The notes under the pieces are model-generated. The model made no database searches, was not told the DNA's origin, and was given only the letters and a program-made list of their open reading frames with translations. From Streptomyces sp. GESEQ-4 (lineage in GTDB: Bacteria > Actinomycetota > Actinomycetes > Streptomycetales > Streptomycetaceae): DNA of 64,000 nucleotides. Shown here piece after piece: positions 41,531-49,889 of the stretch. The stretch covers positions 124,001-188,000 of the forward strand of contig NZ_JAFFSU010000012.1 in the NCBI RefSeq assembly GCF_017948455.1. Reading direction: 5' to 3'. The position numbers and the translations under genes were made by a program. Every line of letters begins with the position of its first letter. Position 1 is the first letter of the stretch.

Positions 41531-41560
41531 GCGCAGTTCCCCGCGCCCCTAACGGGGCGC
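41531..41560. repeat. Dispersed intergenic repeat overlapping a stop codon
   Basis: An exact copy of GCGCAGTTCCCCGCGCCCCT (41531-41550) continues as AACGGGGCGC, giving the hairpin GCGCCCC/GGGGCGC (41543-41549 and 41554-41560). The esterase-like gene ends inside it: its stop codon (41549-41551) and the last codons (Ala-Pro-Arg) are contributed by the repeat. Confidence 0.75.
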
Positions 41561-42574
41561 TGTGCTTACCCGGAGATCGTAGAAGCGCGTCGTCTGTGCC
41601 GCGTTCTGGTTGTCGTCGCTGGCCAGCAGTACCTTCAGGTGGCCCTTGGTCCAGCCGGTGATCGTCATGGCCTCGATGTTGTCGAGGAGGGGGTTGGGCT
41701 GGGGCTGCTTGGCGGTCGCGCCGAGTGACGGGCAGTTCACGAGGTCGGCGAGGAGGGTCTTCTTGACCAGCCGTACGCCGTCCTGGCCGGTCAGCGTGTC
41801 GATGCCGCCGGTGTCGGTCGCGCGGCGCGGGTCGGCGAGGTAGAGGCGGACGGTGTTGCCGACACCGGAGGTGAAGCCGCGCTCCAGGACGAGGAACCGG
41901 CCGTCGGGCAGCGCGGTGACCTCGGGGACGCCGAGGCCGGTGTCGGCCCGGTAGGCGTACTGGGCGCCGAGCCCGAAGGTGCCGTGGTGCCGCTTCCAGG
42001 TCTGCCAGCGGACGATGCCGGCGGTGTCGCCGGACAGCGCGTACTCCATCGACGCGAGCAGGGTGCGCCCGCCGGGGAGCATCGTCAGGCCCTCGAAGGT
42101 GCCGTTGGCGACGGCCCGCCCGGCCGGGGCGACCTGGAGGGAGGCCGGTACCGGCAGACGGTCGAGGATCTTGCCGTCGCGGGAGTAGCGGCGTACGGAC
42201 GGCTCGGTCTCGGAGCTGATGAGCCGGGTGCCGTCCCGTTCCACCACGAGGCCCTCGGAGTCCAGCGCGGTGCCGCTCTCGTCGGCGAGCTGGACGACGG
42301 ACTTCGGCTGGAGGGTCCTGCGGTCCAGCGTGAACAGCGACGAGCGGTCGCTGAGCGCGGCGAGGTCGCCGTTCCGGTCCACGGCGAGCGCGGAGAAGTT
42401 GCCGACAAAGGTGCCCTGGTACGTCGTCTTGTCCAGGGCGTCGGAGAAGCCCTGGATGGCGACGGAGGGTGAACAGGCGTGATTCTCGCCCGCGTTGGCG
42501 GGCCCTGCGACGGTGAGGCAGGTGGCCGCCGCCAGGCCGGCGGTGGCGGTCGCGAGTACGGTTCTCAGACGCAT
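41549..42574 (-). CDS. Secreted esterase-like/phytase-like beta-propeller protein
   Basis: A 341-residue exported protein with a Sec signal (MRLRTVLATATAGLAAATCLTVAGPANA, cut after ANA). The rest resembles the esterase-like activity of phytase family (Phytase-like domain): FSALAVDRNGDLAALSDRSS, DSEGLVVERDGTRLISSET, FEGLTMLPGG, and the C-terminal DNIEAMTI. It may hydrolyse phosphate esters outside the cell, but activity is not established. The ATG at 42574 has no strong ribosome site. The C-terminus is encoded within a dispersed repeat. It lies 43 bp before the stop of the YheO-like regulator, on the same strand. Confidence 0.8.
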   Translation of the reverse strand: MRLRTVLATATAGLAAATCLTVAGPANAGENHACSPSVAIQGFSDALDKTTYQGTFVGNFSALAVDRNGDLAALSDRSSLFTLDRRTLQPKSVVQLADESGTALDSEGLVVERDGTRLISSETEPSVRRYSRDGKILDRLPVPASLQVAPAGRAVANGTFEGLTMLPGGRTLLASMEYALSGDTAGIVRWQTWKRHHGTFGLGAQYAYRADTGLGVPEVTALPDGRFLVLERGFTSGVGNTVRLYLADPRRATDTGGIDTLTGQDGVRLVKKTLLADLVNCPSLGATAKQPQPNPLLDNIEAMTITGWTKGHLKVLLASDDNQNAAQTTRFYDLRVSTAPR

Positions 42575-42617
42575 GGGCGCCACCGTAGGACGGGCCGGTG
42601 ACGGAGGGGAGACCGGC

Positions 42618-43265
42618 TCATGAAGCGTCGCCGCTGCGGCACTCGTTGAGATCCGCGTAGATCGCCGAACGGGACACCCCGAGCCGTTCGGCGATCCGCG
42701 GCACCGCATTCCGAACCGTGAAGACACCGCGCCGGTCCAGGACGTGGAGGAGGGCCAGCCGCTCCACCCGGGTCAGACTGCTCACCGGCTTGCCGCGGGA
42801 CACCTCCTCGGCCCGGATCAGCGCGTCGACCACGTCGTCGAAGTCGTTGCTGAACGTGGTGTCCGTGACCTGTACGGGCCGCGTCCCCGCCAACGCCGTC
42901 AGCAGGTCGCCGGCCTGCCGCAGAGCGGTGACGTCGACATTGACGCACAACGCCCCGAACACATGGCCCGCACCGTCGCGCAACGGCATGGTCGACGACT
43001 TGACGATCCGCCCGTCCCCCGTGCGCGTCACATAGTTGATGTCGTTCGTCGCCGCGTCCCCCTGCGCCAGCACGCCCAGCCCGATCTCGCTCAGCGCACC
43101 GCCGACCTTGCGGCCGGTCACCGCACCCGAGACCGCCGCGACCGACTGCTCACCCCGCCGGTAGTCGTGCAGCACGACCTCACACGTCGGCCCGAACGTC
43201 TCCGCCAGCCCCTCGATGACCGGCAGCAACGCCGCCAGGATCGCGTCCGCGCTGTCGTCGGCCAT
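42618..43265 (-). CDS. YheO/DauR-type PAS-HTH transcriptional regulator
   Basis: A 215-residue regulator with an N-terminal YheO-like PAS domain (about 5-115, including ETFGPTCEVVLHDYRRGEQSV and VFGALCVNVDVTALRQ) and a C-terminal HTH_22 (ALLHVLDRRGVFTVRNAVPRIAERLGVSRSAIYADL). Characterised relatives include DauR, which controls D-arginine use in Pseudomonas. It is divergent from a DMT-type exporter; a GTCCA/TGGAC dyad lies between them. The ligand here is unknown. Confidence 0.87.
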   Translation of the reverse strand: MADDSADAILAALLPVIEGLAETFGPTCEVVLHDYRRGEQSVAAVSGAVTGRKVGGALSEIGLGVLAQGDAATNDINYVTRTGDGRIVKSSTMPLRDGAGHVFGALCVNVDVTALRQAGDLLTALAGTRPVQVTDTTFSNDFDDVVDALIRAEEVSRGKPVSSLTRVERLALLHVLDRRGVFTVRNAVPRIAERLGVSRSAIYADLNECRSGDAS

Positions 43266-43312
43266 CGCACCATCCCTCAGTCACTCCCAACCCGGAACAC
43301 CAACTATAGCAA

Positions 43313-43339
43313 ACGTCCAGCGAATGGACGTAAAGTCCA
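43313..43339. promoter_or_regulatory. GTCCA/TGGAC operator with a third half-site
   Basis: ACGTCCA (43313-43319) and TGGACGT (43325-43331) form a perfect 7-bp dyad, and a further GTCCA lies at 43335-43339. On the minus strand the dyad sits just upstream of TATAGT, a good -10 box for the regulator gene, so autoregulation is likely. The rest of 43266-43513 shows no gene. Confidence 0.6.
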
Positions 43340-43513
43340 GGCTGTACTACGAGATACGATCCCCGAGTGAGTACCTACTGGCACGCCGTCACGCCCCCTC
43401 CCTGCGCCTGACCGGGCGCAGACGCTGAGGGTTTGATTCCTGATTTCCCCGGCCCCGTCGTGCGCCCGTTTCGGACCCAGTCCCAGACGCATCGACGACG
43501 GAAGACCACGACC

Positions 43514-44437
43514 GTGCCGAACCGCACCACCACTCTGCTTCCCGCGCGCCCGGACGCGCGCCTCCTCACCGGCCCCGCGCCCATCCTCATCTCGGCCGTG
43601 CTGTGGGGCACGACCGGCACCGCCTCCTCCCTGGCCCCGGCCGGCGCCCCGGCGGCGGCGATCGGCTCCGCCGGTCTCACGCTCGGCGGCATCCTGCTGT
43701 TCCTGACCTCCCGCGGCGCCCGCTCCCTGCACGCCGTCTGCACGCGCCGTGAGCGGTGGCTGCTGGTGCTGGGCGCGCTGGCGGTGGCCGGATATCCGCT
43801 CACCTTCTATCCGGCGGTGGCCCGCACCGGCGTCGCGGTGACGACGGTGATCGCGCTCGGCAGCGCGCCGGTCTTCGCCGGACTGCTGTCCTGGATGACC
43901 GGGCAGTCCCGTCCCACCGCACGCTGGACGCTCGCCACGGCGGCGGCCGTCCTGGGCTGCACCCTCCTGGTGCTGGGCCCCGAACTCACCGGCCACGCCA
44001 CGCCGATGGACGTGACCGGCGTCGCGCTCGCCGCGGGCGCCGGACTGTCGTACGCCGTCTACTCGCTGATCGGCGGCCGGCTCATCACGCGCGGCCACGC
44101 CTCCGACGCGGTGATGGGCGTGCTGTTCGGCGCGGCCGGACTGCTCGTCCTGCCGCTCGTACTGCTCATGGACATGCAGTGGCTGACCACGACACGCGGC
44201 GCGGCGGTGGCCGGCTACCTCGCCCTGTTCACCGTCGCTCTCGCCTACCGGCTCTTCGGCTACGGGCTGCGCCACACCCCCGCCTCGACGGCCACGTCAC
44301 TGACCCTGGCCGAGCCCGCCGTCGCCGCGGTCCTGGGCGTCACCGTCCTAAGCGAACGCCTGCCGGCCGCCTCCTGGTGCGGGCTGGCGGTTCTCGCGCT
44401 GGGGCTGGTGTTCGTCAGCGCTGATCGTCAGCGATGA
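43514..44437 (+). CDS. EamA/DMT-superfamily transporter
   Basis: A 307-residue ten-helix drug/metabolite transporter with two EamA repeats (about 15-145 and 155-300). Typical segments are ILISAVLWGTTGTASSLA, VAVTTVIALGSAPVFAGLLSW, and near the C-terminus TPASTATSLTLAEPAVAAVLGVTVLSERLP. It is probably an exporter of amino acids or small metabolites, perhaps controlled by the divergent YheO-type regulator. The GTG at 43514 is chosen because transporter homology begins just after it; an upstream in-frame start would add 27 residues. A hairpin follows the stop. Confidence 0.85.
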   Translation: MPNRTTTLLPARPDARLLTGPAPILISAVLWGTTGTASSLAPAGAPAAAIGSAGLTLGGILLFLTSRGARSLHAVCTRRERWLLVLGALAVAGYPLTFYPAVARTGVAVTTVIALGSAPVFAGLLSWMTGQSRPTARWTLATAAAVLGCTLLVLGPELTGHATPMDVTGVALAAGAGLSYAVYSLIGGRLITRGHASDAVMGVLFGAAGLLVLPLVLLMDMQWLTTTRGAAVAGYLALFTVALAYRLFGYGLRHTPASTATSLTLAEPAVAAVLGVTVLSERLPAASWCGLAVLALGLVFVSADRQR

Positions 44438-44476
44438 CACCGGCCGACTGAGGAACGGCTGACGATCCGACCCAAC

Positions 44477-44502
44477 GGCCCCTGGCTTTCCCGCCAGGGG
44501 CC
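44477..44502 (+). terminator. Terminator after the DMT transporter
   Basis: GGCCCCTGGC (44477-44486) and GCCAGGGGCC (44493-44502) form a perfect 10-bp stem with a 6-nt loop, 40 bp after the stop. Confidence 0.8.
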
Positions 44503-44650
44503 GCCTTCGCGCGTCAACTCGCGTAGACAAGCGTCGATTTGCCGCTTCAGGTCACCGGATGGACACGCGGGGTCCATTTACACCGCCACATGTCCATGTC
44601 ACTCTCCCACTTGCCGCCTCCATTCAACCCGCGTAGATGGGACCCCCCTC

Positions 44651-45454
44651 ATGCTGGCGACACGCATCCGGCACTGGAAGCCCGTGGCTCTGACTACCGC
44701 GGCCGTCCTGGTCGGCCTCACCGCCCCGACGCTGACCGCGACCCCCGCCGCGGCCACGACCACGGCGTACGACGACACGTACTACGCCGACGCGATCGGC
44801 AAGACCGGCACGGCGCTGAAGGACTCGCTCCACACGATCATCACCCCCCAGACCAAGCTGTCGTACTCGGCCGTCTGGGAAGCCCTGAAGGTCACCGACC
44901 AGGACCCGAACAACACGAGCAACGTCAAGCTGCTCTACTCCGGCATCTCCCGCAGCAAGACGCTGAACGGCGGCAACACCGGCAACTGGAACCGCGAGCA
45001 CACCTGGGCCCAGTCCCACGGCGACTTCGGCACCTCGGCCGGCCCCGGCACCGACCTGCACCACCTGCGCCCCGAGGACGTCCAGGTCAACAGCATCCGC
45101 GGCAACAAGGACTTCGACAACGGCGGCAGCAGCTTCACCAACTCCGGGGGCAGCCTCACCGACTCGAACTCCTTCGAGCCCCGCGACGCCGTCAAGGGCG
45201 ACGTCGCCCGCATGATCCTCTACATGGCCGTCCGCTACGAGGGCGACGACAGCTGGCCCGACCTGGAGCCCAACGACGCCGTCACGAACGGCAGCGTCCC
45301 CCTCCACGGCCGCCTCTCGGTCCTGAAGGCCTGGAACGACGAGGACCCGCCGGACGCCTTCGAGGAGCGCCGCAACCAGGTCATCTACGACACCTACCAG
45401 AAGAACCGCAACCCGTTCATCGACCACCCGGAGTGGGTCGAGGCGATCTGGTAA
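44651..45454 (+). CDS. Secreted endonuclease I-family nuclease
   Basis: A 267-residue exported nuclease. A signal peptide (about 1-36, ending TATPAAA) leads to an Endonuclease_1 domain with the His-metal core NREHTWAQSHGDFG and the downstream DLHHLRPEDVQVNSIRGNKDFD, matching the EndA/Vvn family. It should cut extracellular DNA or RNA for nutrient release. The ATG at 44651 follows a poor ribosome site. A methyltransferase remnant begins 23 bp after its stop. Confidence 0.92.
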   Translation: MLATRIRHWKPVALTTAAVLVGLTAPTLTATPAAATTTAYDDTYYADAIGKTGTALKDSLHTIITPQTKLSYSAVWEALKVTDQDPNNTSNVKLLYSGISRSKTLNGGNTGNWNREHTWAQSHGDFGTSAGPGTDLHHLRPEDVQVNSIRGNKDFDNGGSSFTNSGGSLTDSNSFEPRDAVKGDVARMILYMAVRYEGDDSWPDLEPNDAVTNGSVPLHGRLSVLKAWNDEDPPDAFEERRNQVIYDTYQKNRNPFIDHPEWVEAIW

Positions 45455-45477
45455 ATCCCGTCACGCCGAGTGGGGCC

Positions 45478-45600
45478 ATGGAAACTCCGCTCGCCGCGAT
45501 CTACGACCTGCTCGACCCCGACCGCTCCGACCTCGACGCCTACGTCCGCATGGCGGGGGAGTTCGGGGCGCGTCGGGTTCTGGACATCGGCATGACCGAC
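45478..45600 (+). pseudogene. 5' remnant of a SAM-dependent methyltransferase gene
   Basis: The first 37-40 codons read METPLAAIYDLLDPDRSD then LDAYVRMAGEFGARRVLDIG, which is the N-terminus of a class I methyltransferase up to motif I. The expected GCGTG of the SAM site is replaced by MTDGRQPRC, and homology stops there. Position 45606 is already the stop of the neighbouring ThDP enzyme. I read this as a gene cut by a deletion that joined it to the 3' end of that enzyme gene. Confidence 0.65.
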
Positions 45601-45605
45601 GGCCG

Positions 45606-47291
45606 TCAGCCCAGATGCGTAGGCGCGAACATCCGCAGCACAGCCGGAAGTACGACCACCGAGGGCCCCGGCGCCCCCAACGCCTTCGCCAGGTCCGCCT
45701 CCAGGGTCTCGGGGGACGTGCGAACCCCCGGCACCCCGAAGGACTCCGCCAGCGCCACATAGTCCGGCCGGGTCAGTTCCGTCGCCGTCGCCTCCCCGAA
45801 GGCGTCGTTCATGTATTCGCGCAGGATGCCGTAGCCGCCGTCGTCGACGATGAGCCAGGTGACCGGCAGGTCGTACTGCTTGGCCGTGGCCAGCTCGGCG
45901 ATGGAGTAGAGCGCGCCTCCGTCGCCCGACACCGCCAGCACCGGACGCGAAGGGTCCGCCGCCGCGGCGCCCAGTGCCGCCGGGAAGCCGTAGCCGAGGC
46001 CGCCGGCGCCCTGGGCGGAGTGCAGGAGGTTGGGGCCCTTGGCGTCGAAGGCGGACCAGGCCCAGTAGGCGAGGATCGTCATGTCCCAGAAGGACGGGGA
46101 GTCGGCGGGGAGCGCCGCCCGCACCGACGCCAACACCTGCTGCTCCAGGGTGAGTTCCTGGGCAGTGATGCGCTCTGAAACCTTCTCCAACACCGCCCGC
46201 ACCCGCTTCGGCGCCGACGGGTCCGGCCGCTCCTCCACCGTCTCCAGCAGCGCCTGCAACGCGAGTCGCGCGTCCGCGTGGATGCCCAGTGCCGGGTGGT
46301 TGGACTCCAGCTTGCCGAGGTCGGCCTCGATCTGGACGACCCGGCCGCGCGGCTTGAACGTGTGGTAGTTGGACGACACTTCGCCCAGACCCGAGCCGAC
46401 CACCAGCAGGACGTCCGCGTCCTCCAGGAAGTCCGTGGTGTGCCGGTCCTCGATCCACGACTGGAGCGACAGCGGGTGCTTCCAGGGGAACGCGCCCTTG
46501 CCGCCGGGCGTGGTGACCACCGGGGCCTGGAGCAGCTCCGCGAGCCGCCTCAGCTTGCCGCTCGCGTCCGCCCGTACGACTCCCCCGCCCGCGATGATCG
46601 CCGGGCGGGCCGCCTTCGACAGCAAGTCGGCTGCCACCGCCGTCAGTTCGGGGCGCGGCGGCAGTTCGTCGGGGAAGGCGTCGCCGCCCGTCACCACCGG
46701 GATCGAGGTCTCGGCCAGCAGCACGTCCTGCGGGATCTCCACCCACACCGGGCCGTGCGGTGCCGTCAGTGCCGACTTCCAGGCCGCCTCGATCGCGGAC
46801 GGGATCTGTGACTGCGTACGGACGGTGTGGACGGACTTGACCACGCCCCTGAACGAGGCGGCCTGGTCCGGGAGTTCATGCAGATAGCCGTGGCGACCGC
46901 CGCCCAGCCCCGCCGTCGGGATCTGGCTGCTGATCGCGAGGACGGGGGCCGAGGCCGCCGCCGCCTCCTGGAGCGCCGCCAGTGACGTCAGCGCGCCCGG
47001 TCCCGTCGACAGCAGCAGCGGTGCCGCCTCGCCCGTGATCCGGCCGTACGCGTCGGCCGCGAACCCGGCGTTGTTCTCCACCCGCAGCCCGATGTACCGC
47101 AGGTCGCTGCGCCGCAGCGCGTCGAACATGCCGAGCGCGTGCTGGCCGGGCAGCCCGAACACCGTCGTCGTGCCGAGCGCCGCCAGCGTCTCCACGACCA
47201 GGTCTCCGCCGTTGCGGCCGGGGGGAGGATTCAGCGCGGCCGAGATCTGCGCCTCGGTCGGACGGAGCACCAGGTCGTGGTCGTGAGTCAC
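45606..47291 (-). CDS. Thiamine diphosphate-dependent enzyme (acetolactate synthase/decarboxylase-like)
   Basis: A 561-residue ThDP enzyme with the usual three domains. The catalytic Glu is in LRVENNAGFAADAYGR. The middle domain holds RPAIIAGGGVVRADASGK. The ThDP/Mg motif is VSGDGGALYSIAEL, ending in VDDGGYGILREY, where DD replaces the usual NN. As the third gene after a sodium symporter and an agmatinase-like ureohydrolase it may decarboxylate a keto-acid from a guanidino compound. The GTG start at 47291 overlaps the upstream TGA by 4 nt (47288-47291), showing translational coupling. True acetolactate synthase is less likely because no small subunit is present. Confidence 0.85.
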   Translation of the reverse strand: MTHDHDLVLRPTEAQISAALNPPPGRNGGDLVVETLAALGTTTVFGLPGQHALGMFDALRRSDLRYIGLRVENNAGFAADAYGRITGEAAPLLLSTGPGALTSLAALQEAAAASAPVLAISSQIPTAGLGGGRHGYLHELPDQAASFRGVVKSVHTVRTQSQIPSAIEAAWKSALTAPHGPVWVEIPQDVLLAETSIPVVTGGDAFPDELPPRPELTAVAADLLSKAARPAIIAGGGVVRADASGKLRRLAELLQAPVVTTPGGKGAFPWKHPLSLQSWIEDRHTTDFLEDADVLLVVGSGLGEVSSNYHTFKPRGRVVQIEADLGKLESNHPALGIHADARLALQALLETVEERPDPSAPKRVRAVLEKVSERITAQELTLEQQVLASVRAALPADSPSFWDMTILAYWAWSAFDAKGPNLLHSAQGAGGLGYGFPAALGAAAADPSRPVLAVSGDGGALYSIAELATAKQYDLPVTWLIVDDGGYGILREYMNDAFGEATATELTRPDYVALAESFGVPGVRTSPETLEADLAKALGAPGPSVVVLPAVLRMFAPTHLG

Positions 47292-48256
47292 TGCGCGCGG
47301 GCCTCTGCAATCTGGCGGGACATGATCGTGGTCAGTTCGTACGCCGTGTGGGACGCGGCCACCGACGTGATCTCGGCGTGATCGTACGCGGGGGCCACCT
47401 CGACGACATCCGCCGAGACCAGGTTGCAGGACGCCAGACCCCGCAGGATCTCAAGCAGCTCCCTCGACGTCATGCCGCCCGCCTCCGGCGTCCCCGTGCC
47501 GGGCGCGTGCGCCGGGTCCAGGCAGTCGATGTCGATGGAGATGTACAGCGGACGGTCGCCGATGCGCTGGCGCAGCTGGTCGGCGACCTCGTCGACACCG
47601 CGCCGCATGACGTCCGCGGACGTCACGATGCCGAAGCCGAGCTTGGCGTCGTCGTCCAGGTCCTGCTTGCCGTAGAGGGGGCCGCGAATACCGACGTGCG
47701 ACAGAGCCGACGTGTCGAGGATCCCCTCCTCCACCGCCCGCCGGAAGGGGGTCCCGTGCGTGTACTCGGCGCCGAAGTACGTGTCCCAGGTGTCGAGGTG
47801 CGCGTCGAAGTGCAGCAGCGCCACCGGGCCGTGCTTCTTGGCGACGGACCTCAACAACGGCAGCGCGATGGTGTGGTCGCCGCCCAGCGTCATCAGGCGG
47901 GCCCCCGTCCCCAGCAGCTCGTCCGCCGCCGCCTCGACCGTCTCCACGGCCTCGTTGATGTTGAACGGGTTCACCGCGATGTCCCCGCCGTCCGCGACCT
48001 GCGCCAGCTTGAAGGGGGACGCGTCCTGCGCCGGGTTGTACGGCCGCAGCAGCCGGGACGCCTCACGGATCGCGTTGCCGCCGAAGCGGGCGCCCGGCCG
48101 GTACGAGACGCCCGAGTCGAACGGCACGCCGACCACGGCGACATCGGCACGGCCGACCTCGTCGAGCCGCGGCAGCCGGGCGAAGGTCGCGGGTCCGGCG
48201 TACCGCGGGATGCGGGAGGAGTCGACGGGGCCGCGGGGCGTCTCGGTGCTGCTCAT
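47288..48256 (-). CDS. speB: Agmatinase/guanidino-acid hydrolase (ureohydrolase family)
   Basis: A 322-residue dinuclear manganese ureohydrolase. All metal-binding motifs are present: GGDHT, LHFDAHLDTWD and SIDIDCLDPAHAPGTGTPEAGG. It releases urea from agmatine or a related compound such as guanidinobutyrate. Operon partners (sodium symporter upstream, ThDP enzyme downstream) and the divergent PucR regulator suggest uptake and catabolism of a guanidino substrate for nitrogen. The ATG at 48256 has GAAGG about 9 nt upstream. The gene name reflects family, not proven substrate. Confidence 0.88.
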   Translation of the reverse strand: MSSTETPRGPVDSSRIPRYAGPATFARLPRLDEVGRADVAVVGVPFDSGVSYRPGARFGGNAIREASRLLRPYNPAQDASPFKLAQVADGGDIAVNPFNINEAVETVEAAADELLGTGARLMTLGGDHTIALPLLRSVAKKHGPVALLHFDAHLDTWDTYFGAEYTHGTPFRRAVEEGILDTSALSHVGIRGPLYGKQDLDDDAKLGFGIVTSADVMRRGVDEVADQLRQRIGDRPLYISIDIDCLDPAHAPGTGTPEAGGMTSRELLEILRGLASCNLVSADVVEVAPAYDHAEITSVAASHTAYELTTIMSRQIAEARAQ

Positions 48257-48312
48257 CGGGAAATGCCTTCTTTCTCACGCTTCATCGCGTATGTACTACT
48301 TGCCATACGACT

Positions 48313-49767
48313 TTACTGGTGCGCCGGGACCGGCTCCGACCGGGGTTCGGGCGCCCGCCCGGCGAGCCGCTCGCGCCAGGCTTCGAGTACGGCCGCGTCG
48401 GTCGCCGGAGTCGCCAGGGAGACGACGACATAGGTGGCCAGCGAGGACAGCAGCCCGTAGTAGATGGGCTCGTTGGCGAGGATGCCGTACGTCGCCATCA
48501 GGCCGATGACGGCGAGACCGCCGACGGCGACGGAGGCGAGCGCGCCCTGGGCGGTGCCCCGCTTCCACAGCAGTCCGCCGAGGATCGGCACGAGGAGTCC
48601 GCCGACGAGCAGGTTGTACGCCACCGTCAGCGCCTCGACGACGTTGTTCAGCGCGATGGCCGTACCGATGACCGCGAGGCCCATGATGAGGATGAAGGCG
48701 CGGTTGTCCTGGACCTCGTCGCGGTCACCGCCCGTGGTCTTCCCCCGCAGCCGCGACCAGATGTCGTTGTTGGCGACGGTGGCACAGGCGATCAGCGCGC
48801 CGGAGGACGTCGACATGACGGCCGCGAGCGCGGCGGCCAGCACCAACCCCCGTACGCCCACCGGGAGTTCGTCCTTCACGATGGTCGCGAAAGCGTCGTC
48901 CGCGCTCCCCAGCTTCGGGTACAGCACCTTGGCCGCCGTACCGATGACGGCGCCCGCGAGGGCGTACGCGAGGCAGTACGTGCCCGCGACCGTGCCGCCC
49001 CACTTCGCCGTCCTGTCGCTGCGGGCGGTGAACACGCGCTGCCAGATGTCCTGACCGATGAGCATGCCGAAGGTGTAGATCAGCACGTACGTGAAGATCG
49101 TCTCGCCGCCGATGCCCAGCGGGTCGAAGTACTCGGTGGGCAGCTGCGCCTTCATCTCGCTGAAGCCGCCCGCCTTGACGACGGCGATGGGCAGCAGGAG
49201 CAGCAGCACGCCGATCGTCTTCACCACGAACTGCACCATGTCCGTCAGCGTGATCGACCACATGCCGCCGAGCGTCGAGTACGCGACGACGATCGAGCCG
49301 CCGAGGATGATCGCGACGGTGCGGTTCATGTCGAAGAGGACGTCGAAGATCGTGGCGTACGCGATCGTCGAGGTGACCGCGAGCATGAGGGTGTACGCCC
49401 ACATGACGACACCGGAGATGACGCCCGCCCGGCCGCCGTAGCGCAGGTCGAGCATCTCGGAGACGGTGTAGACCTTGAGGCGGGCGATGCGGGCGGAGAA
49501 GAAGACGGAGAGGGCGAGGAGTCCGAGGCCGATGGTGAAGACCATCCAGGCACCGGAGAGCCCGTACTGGTAACCCAGCCCGACGCCCCCGATGGTGGAC
49601 GCGCCGCCGAGGACGATCGCGGCCATGGTGCCGGAGTACATGGTCGGGCCGAGACGGCGGCCCGCGACCAGGAACTCACTCTTGGACTTGGCGCGGCGCA
49701 TGCCCCACCAGCCCATGGCCAGCATGCCGACCAGATAGACGACGATCACTGCGTAGTCGATGGCCAC
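48313..49767 (-). CDS. Sodium:solute symporter
   Basis: A 484-residue SSS-family transporter with about 13 membrane helices. It begins VAIDYAVIVVYLVGMLAMGWWGM and includes the family segment YRRAKS-like GMRRAKSKSEFLVAGRRLGP, then GGASTIGGVGLGYQYG and AAVMSTSSGALIACATVANNDIW. It likely imports the substrate of the downstream agmatinase-like enzyme. The GTG at 49767 follows GAAGGAGGG with a 4-nt gap. It is the first gene of the operon, divergent from the PucR-type regulator. Confidence 0.9.
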   Translation of the reverse strand: MAIDYAVIVVYLVGMLAMGWWGMRRAKSKSEFLVAGRRLGPTMYSGTMAAIVLGGASTIGGVGLGYQYGLSGAWMVFTIGLGLLALSVFFSARIARLKVYTVSEMLDLRYGGRAGVISGVVMWAYTLMLAVTSTIAYATIFDVLFDMNRTVAIILGGSIVVAYSTLGGMWSITLTDMVQFVVKTIGVLLLLLPIAVVKAGGFSEMKAQLPTEYFDPLGIGGETIFTYVLIYTFGMLIGQDIWQRVFTARSDRTAKWGGTVAGTYCLAYALAGAVIGTAAKVLYPKLGSADDAFATIVKDELPVGVRGLVLAAALAAVMSTSSGALIACATVANNDIWSRLRGKTTGGDRDEVQDNRAFILIMGLAVIGTAIALNNVVEALTVAYNLLVGGLLVPILGGLLWKRGTAQGALASVAVGGLAVIGLMATYGILANEPIYYGLLSSLATYVVVSLATPATDAAVLEAWRERLAGRAPEPRSEPVPAHQ

Positions 49768-49889
49768 AGGGCCCTCCTTCGGTCGGTCTCGCCGGCGGGT
49801 GCTGACGACCGACCCTAGGTGGCCGGAAAGCGACTGCGAAGTGTACGTTTCATCCATTCGAGGTGCCCTGAGTGGAGGAAGCGCACACC

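Noticed and set aside
38714..41728. 1004-codon open frame opposite the ABC exporter
   Set aside because: Asp/Glu/Gly/Arg-rich shadow of the exporter; the exporter frame has intact ATPase motifs.
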